From Parietaria judaica (taxonomy: Eukaryota > Streptophyta > Magnoliopsida > Rosales > Urticaceae): a stretch of 64,000 nucleotides of DNA. Position 1 is the stretch's first letter; the number at the start of each line of letters is the position of its first letter. Shown piece after piece: positions 56,768 to 64,000 of this stretch. The translations under genes and the position numbers were made by a program. The stretch is taken from contig OX940860.1 in the NCBI GenBank assembly GCA_954871525.1, forward strand, positions 57,152,724 to 57,216,723. The letters are read 5' to 3'. The notes beneath the pieces were generated by a model that searched no databases, was not told the origin of the DNA, and worked only from the letters and a program-made list of their open reading frames with translations.

Positions 56768-58394
56768 ATCATATCGTCGTCAGTTGTTCTTGAGTCAAAG
56801 AGGTTTGATCAATAAATACATAAATAATAAGTAGAAATAAATCTCTTATAGCTGAGCAGACAATAAAAGATCAACTTGTGGATGTGGTACCACTTTTGAG
56901 CACATTAAAAATGATAAAATACTTCAATGGGTGAACAAAAAACTACCCGATTTTAGTGTTGATTACCGAATTTCCCATATATTTGGTATAAAAAACAAGG
57001 TACAGTTGACTATAAATGCAGTAAAAATTGTCAAATTGGGACTATTGCTTGCGGCAGTTAAAACGGTTTTTGTACTCGGCTGTTTTGCCTACCGTCATGT
57101 TGTTTCCGCATCTATCGTTTTTTTTTTTTTTTCAAGTTTAATTTTTATACTAACATATTAAAGGTAGTTAGAAATAAGGTGTTAAATGTCGTTTTCCGCG
57201 CCGTTTCACTCCCTCCATTTTACGGGTATTCCACACGCCAACAAGCAAATTTAAAGAGAAAAAAAAATGCGCATGAATTTGTAACAGAAAAATCAATATC
57301 TCAAGTATATCAAAAAACTCAAGGTTGATCACATGATCTTCTCTTGAATTTAATGTTTGATTTTGATCCTCCAAAATGGTCATAGCCTCATATATCAATC
57401 ACTTAATAAACTATAGATTTATTAGCACTGATGACCCTGAAACTTTGTTTATAAATGCATTTTTTTCCTCTGAATTTAAGCTTTTGGCAGAAATACTCCT
57501 TAAAGTTTCAAAAAATACCCAATTATAGCCTTCTAAGCATTAAAAAATGGCAAAAATGCACATGATTTTTTATTTTATTTTTTTGCAATTTTTGTCAGTT
57601 TTATTGTTTTTGTTGTCGGACTTTTTGTGCGAAAATTAAACATATCGATTGATTTTATAATTTAAAGTATTGGTTTCTCATAGTAGCTAACAGATAAAAT
57701 ACTCTCGTGTAAATCATGTAACGCACATAAATTAGATATTTCACATAAATTGCATCAAAATGCAAAGAACAGGGGCTATATACTGTTGATTTCTAAAGTC
57801 TACATTACACTTAAGTCCACATAAGGGAATAATCCAAATTTTTATTTGTTTTTTATTTTATTTGAGGTAATATTTGCCATTTTAGCAGGTTAAAAGGCAT
57901 TTTAAGAGCAATGAATTCATTTAGGGCTCATAGTTATTACTGGTTGTTGAATTCTTTAATGGCTATGGTAAATTGAACTTGAATTGCATGTTTGACCAGT
58001 CCATGAGAATTCTACGTAAGAGATTTGACTAACATCAGAAGCACAATATTTGAGCTTTGACTGACTGTCTTTGTTTGTATACATTAAAGTGTCACAGCTA
58101 TGTATATATATATGTGTGTGTGAGTTTAGCAACAATATGCATGTCCTTGTTGGACAACGACATAGTTATTATGAATCTTTAGTGGTGACGGATGAGGTTG
58201 GTGAAGTCAACAATTGTCACATTACTCGGTCAACATTCATGATTCCGAACGGGATACTGAAATCTACTACGTATTTCTCTATATAAATATGTAATTATGT
58301 ATAGTAACAAGTTGATTTCACTGTTTATTGAGTCCGGACGAAAATCCCGAGGTGAAACGAAACGAAACGATACAATATACATATATTCACAAGT
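56768..58394. other. AT-rich intergenic DNA, nothing recognised
   Basis: No gene, domain or element terminus was recognised in about 1.6 kb. There is a T run at 57119-57133 and otherwise unremarkable AT-rich sequence. Confidence 0.55.
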
Positions 58395-59188
58395 TGTCAC
58401 ACCCTCTTAGTTGGAAAAGCATGGCCGGCACGCTGTGTTGCGCGGGCTGTAGGCCCTTTAAGCCTCCCAAGCGCAAGGCAGGAGTCCTAAAGCATGGAAA
58501 AGCCTCGGTGTATCGTGCACATGTGCATGAGCCTTGCTCACCTACCTAGACGGATGGACATACGGATGAAAACTCAGCATGGGCGCAGGGGAAGCTGGAT
58601 ACGCGTCAACCCGTGGGTTGCTACATACACGCAGACAGGGGACGCCACACGGAGTGCACACGCAGCGCACACGCAATGCGCATGGAAGACCCGCATAGCG
58701 CCCACATGGTAGACATGCGCATCGCACATGACGCTTGCACGCACAAGCACAACAACCCAGCGAAATACCTTGAATACGCCACCATATGCGCCAAGTGGTT
58801 ACGTATATATAAAGATACGCCCCTAAAAGTGTCCTTGAAGATAGATTGCGCCCAGGAGTTGAGTTTCGATTAGGATTAGGATTTCCTTAGCCTAGCCTAT
58901 ATATTGAGTCATATTGGCCACATTATTTTCATACATTCATAGTTATTTACTTAGAGAGTCGAGTATAAGCTTCAAACACCATTGTTTAGTGCCAAGTCAG
59001 TATAGTCTCTTTATCCTTTGCTTACGATTAATAAAGTTTTGGTTGAGGTGTGCCTCGTAAGATCTTTGTGTTGTGAGTTATTTAATAATTATTGTGATTG
59101 AGTGTGATTCTTAAAGGCTGATCGGATCCAAGTAAGAATTCGACGCCGCATAGGGAAAATTTTCAAATTAAAAAATAATCGTGTGACA
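58395..59188 (+). repeat. probable solo LTR related to gypsy A
   Basis: Starts TGTCACACCCTCTTAGTTGG and ends GTGTGACA; the start matches the gypsy A LTR (TGTCACACCCCCTTAGTTTA). The GC-rich U3 with ACACGCA/GCGCACA phrases, a TATA box (TATATATAAAG, 58804-58814) and an AATAAA signal (59028-59033) are in the right order. ACAAGT precedes the LTR and recurs across its right end, so a clean 5-bp duplication cannot be defined. Confidence 0.65.
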
Positions 59189-60116
59189 AGTTGAGAAAGT
59201 GGGAGACATATGACAGTTATCACTGTTGATGTGAATAATTACGACCAACTGTCACAATGTGATAACACTCTGTTTACGATGAATACAACAATGGATCTTA
59301 ACTATCCGAGATAAAACCCACTTCGGTGAATAAAGATACGAGATGACAATTTGGTAAAGAATTGATCGATAATAAGGAACTTGTATGTTTGATTGATAGC
59401 AAAGTGAATACAGAGTGAAAAGCTAGTGTACAGCGTAGAACAAGATGATCCTCCTTTAAGTTACTTCGCAGGCTTTATTTATAGCCTCTATTACAACGTT
59501 TATTTCCTAGAATTTAGTAACGGCTAGTAGATTAAGCTGGTTCTCCTTTTCCTCTTCCTAGGCCACCACGTGTAAAATCTCGACGACGTGATATTTGATC
59601 TCTTTCCACGTGGAGGACTCTGGGTTTGGTCAATAAAGGGAGAAAACGCCTGATATCCTGGGCTGCTTAGTCTTTGGAAAGGTCGCAGAGCCGGCCCTTT
59701 GGCTGGGCGGGTTGGGCGACCGCCCAAGGCCCCCGAAATTTAAAGGCCCCCAATATTTATAGGCCTTATATATCATATAGCTTAAGCATAAAAAAAAAAC
59801 TGAATTAAAAAAAGCTAATTAGATTAAAAAGGCCTCTGATGTTAATAAGTAAACAACTTAAAAAGCCCAATATGCGAAAGCCATTACTTGCTGAAATTTT
59901 AATTAAAAATAATGTTATTTTCTTCTTAATGGCCATCTGAATTCTCTTTGGGATTCATAGAACACACTTTGCTTCAAGAATCATCATTCAAGAACAAGGT
60001 TATATCTTTCCTTCATATACTTTTTCATGTGATAAAAAAATTGTGTTTGTCTTGTTTGAGTGTTGAATTTTGTGTTGTGTGTGCTAGTTTCGCTGTACCA
60101 AAATTTGAAGTAAGAA

Positions 60117-61149
60117 TGTCTAGTAGAAAATATTTATCGGGTCATGAGAAGCTTAAGAAAAAAAGGAGAATAGAAAGTTTAGTTAATTCTCAAAGAGGAG
60201 CTTTAGAAAAATTCATTATCACCAACAAAAAAGATGAAAGTGATTTGAGTAAATCAAATAATGAAGGTGACGATGAACAATCAAAATTTGAGAGTTTGGA
60301 AGGTAACGAAACATGTGATGTGATTGAAGAAAAATCTCAAGAAAATATTAAAGATCATAGCGTGAGAGGGGAAACTATAAATATTTATGATCCGGGACAA
60401 TGGAAACATCTTGATAATAAATTAATAGATTTATTAGTAGAAAATGGTCCCGTGAGAGTGAGCGGCAATGATTTCCCGAAAGATGAAGAGCATCGGCACT
60501 TCTCTACTTTTCATTATACAAGAAATTTATCAAATGGAGTGTGATAGAAAGTGGTTGGTTTATTCAAAAGATTTTGATAAGGTGTATTGTTTTTGTTGTA
60601 AACTTTTTGGTACGAAATCTAGTACGATGAACCAACTGAGTGATAAGGGAACCAAAGATTGGAAACATCTAAGTGCTATGTTGAAGAGTCACGAGACAAC
60701 TAATGAACATTTGGTCAACATGAGTGCTTGGTTTGATTTAGAATTGAGAGTATCCAAAAACAAAACAATTGATAATGATGCTCAAGAAAGACACAATAAA
60801 AATAAAGAACATTGGAGAAATATTTTGGTAAGAATAATTGCCATTGTAAAAAATTTAGCAAAGAACAATTTGGCATTTCGTGGAAGTAATGAAAAAAATT
60901 TACCAAGAGAACAACGGAATTTTTTTGAGTTTAATTGAAATGATTGCAAAATTTGATCCCCTAATGCAAGAGCATGTCCGGCGTATTCAAAATAGTGAAA
61001 TTCACAATCATTATTTGGGACCTAGAATTCAAAATGAGTTGATACAATTCGGCAGAAAGAAGTTTTTCAAAATTGAAATTGATCAAGTCTTATTTAAGGA
61101 CAACTATGTTGCAAGAACGATTAAATGGATTAGCTATGTTGTCTATTGA
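60117..61149 (+). pseudogene. TTF-type zinc finger/DUF4371 transposase, N-terminal part
   Basis: Starts MSSRKYLSGHEKLKKKRRIE, the usual beginning of plant ZMYM1-like hAT proteins. An acidic linker is followed by the TTF zinc finger: FSTFHYTRNLSNG, RKWLVYSKDFDKVYCFCCKL, then W-HLSAMLKSHETTNEHLVN. The DUF4371 start is readable ([40 protein letters not shown]). Two frame changes occur, near 60535 and near 60890. Text stops at 61149 with no catalytic core or C-terminal dimerisation domain. Dead gene. Confidence 0.8.
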
Positions 61150-61274
61150 ACATAATTTGTTAAATAAACTTGATTACAATGATTTGATTAACAAATTTGC
61201 ATCAATCAAAGCGAGAAAGATAAATCTTTAGAGAGTGATATGTTTTGTTTTTTCATTTTTGATCATTTTTGTTT

Positions 61275-61620
61275 AAATTGGTGTTCTCAATAGGTTTCAT
61301 GGTCGGATAAGAAGAACAAGATTCATGGAGAATCGGAGAGAAGAACATGTGCTAAGTAGAAAAATCAAGAAAATGACATGCTCATTGGAAAAAGGTAAAT
61401 ATTTGTATTTCACATGGTATTTTTTATCAAATATATTTTTGTTAAGAAGTTAATTTTTTTTTTTTAAATAAATTGGTGTTCTCAACAGGTTAAGTGATCG
61501 GTTAAGAAGAACAAGTTTCATGAAGAAGTGAAGAAGAAGAACATGATTAGTAGAAGAAAAAAAAACATGTTTAGCGGGAAAATGATAGATATTTGTATTT
61601 AAACATATTTTGTTTTATTA
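61275..61620. repeat. 195-bp direct duplication in the hAT tail
   Basis: AATTGGTGTTCTCAA-AGGTT starts at 61276 and 61471, each followed by GATAAGAAGAACAAG-TTCATG and, later, AGATATTTGTATTT-like phrases. The second copy is richer in AAGAAG. Confidence 0.7.
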
Positions 61621-62291
61621 TATTAGTGTTAAAAAATTAAAAAAGGCTTAACTTTTCGCCCAAGGCCCCCAAACACGTTGGGCCGGCAGTGAAAGGTCGC
61701 TTGGTCCTCGTGGGCTTGGTCTTCGTGGGCTCGGTCTTCGAGAAGACTTGGCTCTTGTTGACTTGGCTTCGAAGTGGACTCTTGACAGACTGATTGTGCT
61801 GGGTCGCTTATTGGGCCTACTGGCTCGTTGTGAGGCCCAACTTTCTTTAGATCCTACGTCGTTTACGTCCATGGGTGTAGTTTTTGTCTCTTGATGTCGT
61901 TTTTCGAGGAGGATGAAATCCTGCATCATCAGTGAGCCCCCCAGTTCATTAAGTGATTGTCACTTGGTGAACTATTATGTCGTTGATGGGAAATAAAAAT
62001 TCACGTCCTTTTGAGAATTTTATTTTCCTCGAATAATCTTGGTATTATCCTTTGAAAATATTCTGGTGAGGCGTGTTGAGGAGTTTGGCGGGTGATTCAA
62101 ATTGTTTGCAACTTGAAATTTCACCCATATCCGAGTTGTAACTGATTCGGTTCAGTTTTGAATCATTCTCTGTGCATGGGGATGACACGTGGGACCGTGT
62201 GACTGGCTTTGCGTGTGTCAACCTTGCTTCAATCCTTCGCAGTGGAGAGAGGTCCAATCGAATCAGAGATTAGATAACGGTCAAAAGGTCT

Positions 62292-62300
62292 CTATAAATT
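62292..62300 (+). promoter_or_regulatory. TATA box for the right-hand antisense gene
   Basis: CTATAAATT, 217 bp upstream of the ATG at 62517, followed by a pyrimidine-rich leader (about 62450-62510). It gives the opposite-strand gene its own promoter inside the element. Confidence 0.6.
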
Positions 62301-62516
62301 CCAGCTGCCACAAATATTTCGGACGTGATGGGGTCATTAAAAACCCATTAATTCATCAGTTATTTTCATTATTTGCAACTTTGGAGATCGTGTGCTGAGG
62401 GGAAGGAGGTCGTGGTTTAAACAGGTGAGGGTTTTATAAACCCATGTTCCCCCTTTGTTTCCACTTGTTTTCCTTTCGCATTTTCCCTTCTCTTTCTCCT
62501 TCCAAACCACAAAGAA

Positions 62517-64000
62517 ATGTCTGCCTCTGGTTCGAAAGGCGATTCGCTCCAGGCCGATAATTCTCTCTCGGTGATTACTCCGACCTATCTTCGCGAACTC
62601 CGGAGCTTACACAATGTTCCCGATTTCGTTGAGACAGAGGCTCCGGGCCTGTTAGATCGAGCTTTTGACGAGAGGTCAGGGTGGTCGTGCGTTTACGAGG
62701 CTTTCTTTGAAGCCGGGGTTGAGTTTCCCCTTCTCGACACGATCGTCGAGTTTCTCCAGCACATCGGCTTGGCTCCTAGGCAGTTGGTCCCAAACGCCTA
62801 CCAAAATCTTCTGGCTCTAGGGGTCATGTCACGGGAGAATAGGGCGGTCCTCACTGTTGAGGATCTTGTTCGTTTTTACTACCCCAAGAGTGCGGGGAAG
62901 TCTTCGGGGAGGTTCTTCTTGAACGGGAGGATGGGAAGAATCCTCAAAGGGACTCCCGATGTGCAAGGAGGGTGGACGGAGAGGTTTTTCTTCTTCAGAG
63001 ATGTTCGACCGGAGGCGCTGAAACCTCCGAGATGGAGTTCTGGCCCCGGTGGGCTTTGAAGGCTTACCTTGGTGCCTTTTAATTCTTGTCATTTTTGTCT
63101 TTTTCCGCTCTGACTGTGGAATCATTTTTGCCTTTCAGCGACCAAGATTGTGGTACCGGAGGCTGATCAGAGGTTCAGAAGGCTCAAGAAGATTCTGGCC
63201 CCAAAGAACGGGTTGGATTGGAACGATTTTCCAGTCAGCAGGATTCGGGCCTCTGGGTACTGGAAATTCCGGACCGACGTAGGTTAAGTGTTTTCAGTTC
63301 CTCCTCTATCTGCCATTGGTAGGTTCTTTTTCACCTCGCAAGGTTTTTTACCGATGTAATCGAGGTGCGTTTTTCGCCTCGTTTTCTTTGTTCCGCAGCG
63401 CCCGAGGAGTCCACGACGTCTTCGAGCAGCCAGCACTCATCTCCTAATCATCGTAAGGACCCCACCCCGCTTGTTCTCCACGTTTCTTCTGGGACCGATG
63501 AAACTTCCGAAGATATGGCGTTGGAGTCGTTGGTGGCGAAAGCGCAAGAGGCTCAGTCGTCTCGGCGGGTCAAGGTGGAGGGCGAGGTGGTGCCTGATGC
63601 CAAGGCACGTTCTGAAGCGGGCGTTGAAGGGAAAGTCATTTCCACGAGGTCGTCGAGTGACGTTGTGCCTCGGTCGGACAAGCGTGATCATTCCCCCGAT
63701 CGCGCCGAGGTATGTTGCTCCATCCAAGAGGGGCAAGGTGATTCCGGAACGTCAAGCACCTCGCACGAGGTCAAACCCCCAGTGGTATGCTCCGCCCCTT
63801 CGTTGGCAGGATGAGAAGCTGAAGGCCCCGGCGGTTCGCGAAGGAAGCAGTAGCCGTTCTGGATCCGGGGATCGTCAGGGGGTCCAGACCATCTCAATCG
63901 ATTTCGCGAGTTCCCATTCTCTTGTTGATTCTCCTCGGGCCTCTTCACGCTTTGTTGCGAGTTCGGTCCGCCGAGGTCATCCTCTCGATGTGCTTTCACT
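62517..64000 (+). CDS. antisense gene of a Tat element, Transposase_28-like (partial)
   Basis: The best-preserved of three such genes here. Exon 1 (62517-63048) encodes MSASGSKGDSLQADNSLSVI, then TPTYLRELRSLHNVPDF and the Transposase_28-like core AGVEFPLLDTIVEFLQHIGL, APRQLVPNAYQNLLALGVMS and GGWTERFFFFRDVRP. GT-AG introns link to exon 2 (63139-63282: TKIVVPEADQRFRRLKKILA, ending WKFRTDV) and exon 3 (from 63399: APEESTTSSSSQHSSPNHRK, serine-rich). The frame seems to slip near 63690, after which a serine/arginine-rich frame stays open to the window end. No stop occurs in exons 1-2. Role unknown; the strand is opposite to the element's LTR polarity. Confidence 0.7.

Larger units (their letters stand above)
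59686..61691 (+). mobile_element. hAT element with ZMYM1/TTF-type transposase remnant, 8-bp TSD
   Basis: Left end CAGAGCCGGCCC (59686) and right end GGGCCGGCAGTG (61691) are inverted; AAAGGTCG is duplicated exactly at 59678-59685 and 61692-61699. Both ends also carry CGCCCAAGGCCCCC. At 2.0 kb it is shorter than autonomous relatives and lacks the C-terminal half of the transposase. Confidence 0.92.
59224..61931 (-). repeat. 3' LTR of the right-hand Tat element, split by hAT
   Basis: 694 bp of LTR once the hAT insertion and one target duplication are removed. TATA box CTATAAATAAAG at 59473-59484 (minus). The termini resemble those of the 13.5-kb element (TGTTGATG at the left edge). Confidence 0.7.
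59224..64000 (-). mobile_element. Tat-type gypsy element, 3' part (continues beyond window)
   Basis: On the minus strand the visible part is an opposite-strand gene (62517 onward, plus strand), a purine tract (GAACTGGGGGGCTCAC, 61947-61932) and a 3' LTR (61931-59224) starting TGATGATGCAGG and ending TTCACATCAACA. Gag-pol and the 5' LTR would lie beyond 64000. The 3' LTR is interrupted by a hAT element. Confidence 0.78.

Noticed and set aside
58390..59193. Exact target duplication for the solo LTR
   Set aside because: ACAAGT occurs on both sides only if the LTR is not given its TG-CA ends, so no clean 5-bp duplication can be claimed.

Overview
The window is nuclear DNA of a flowering plant, most likely a eudicot. 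The evidence is two intact plant-type genes (a GeBP-like regulator and a spliced BTB/POZ-MATH gene of the BPM family), GT-AG introns, AT-rich intergenic DNA, and plant lineages of Ty1/copia, Ty3/gypsy, hAT, Mutator-like and Helitron elements. I see no bacterial, organellar or viral genes. Two thirds or more of the window is transposable-element DNA, much of it nested.

Layout. 1-1963: 3' part of a hAT element with a spliced transposase gene and a 17-bp right terminal repeat. 3104-3880 (-): GeBP-like gene. 4390-7920 (-): Ty1/copia remnant, one long LTR plus an RNase H tail. 7923-10800 (-): gypsy element A, with reverse transcriptase and most of integrase deleted. 10803-12120 (-): LTR of a second gypsy (B), flanked by a PBS on one side and a PPT on the other. 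13011-13045: Helitron 3' end. 13713-14424 and 14504-15544: hAT-type elements. 16237-19299 (-): four-exon BPM gene with a small MULE-type MITE in intron 1. 19857-20833: hAT non-autonomous element in its upstream region. 21150-22695: inverted duplication of a hAT transposase 3' end. 22760-33932: an LTR packed with tandem repeats, split by a 9.0-kb Tat-type gypsy (element 2). 34656-54118: a probable Helitron body split by a complete 13.5-kb Tat-type gypsy with both LTRs and a perfect target duplication. 54365-56767: microsatellites and a further Tat-like LTR. 58395-59188: probable solo LTR related to element A. 59224-64000: 3' end of another Tat-type element whose 3' LTR carries a ZMYM1-like hAT insertion.

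Two themes stand out. First, the hAT element at the left edge (transposase gene plus right end) shares its 17-bp terminal repeat and a subterminal TATCGCTTGCCG motif with two non-autonomous elements at 14504 and 19857, each flanked by a perfect 8-bp target duplication. This looks like an autonomous/non-autonomous family caught in one window. Second, three Tat-type gypsy elements share one architecture: gag-pol, tandem-repeat 3' UTR, then a long gene on the opposite strand with introns, its own TATA box and a Transposase_28-like domain, ending against the PPT and 3' LTR. In the best preserved copy, gag-pol is broken by eight in-frame stops that are all TAA, TAG or TGA in places where CAA, CAG or CGA fits, which looks like cytosine deamination.

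All family names rest on motif recognition by eye; no database search was run. Exon boundaries were derived by hand from GT-AG sites and frame continuity.
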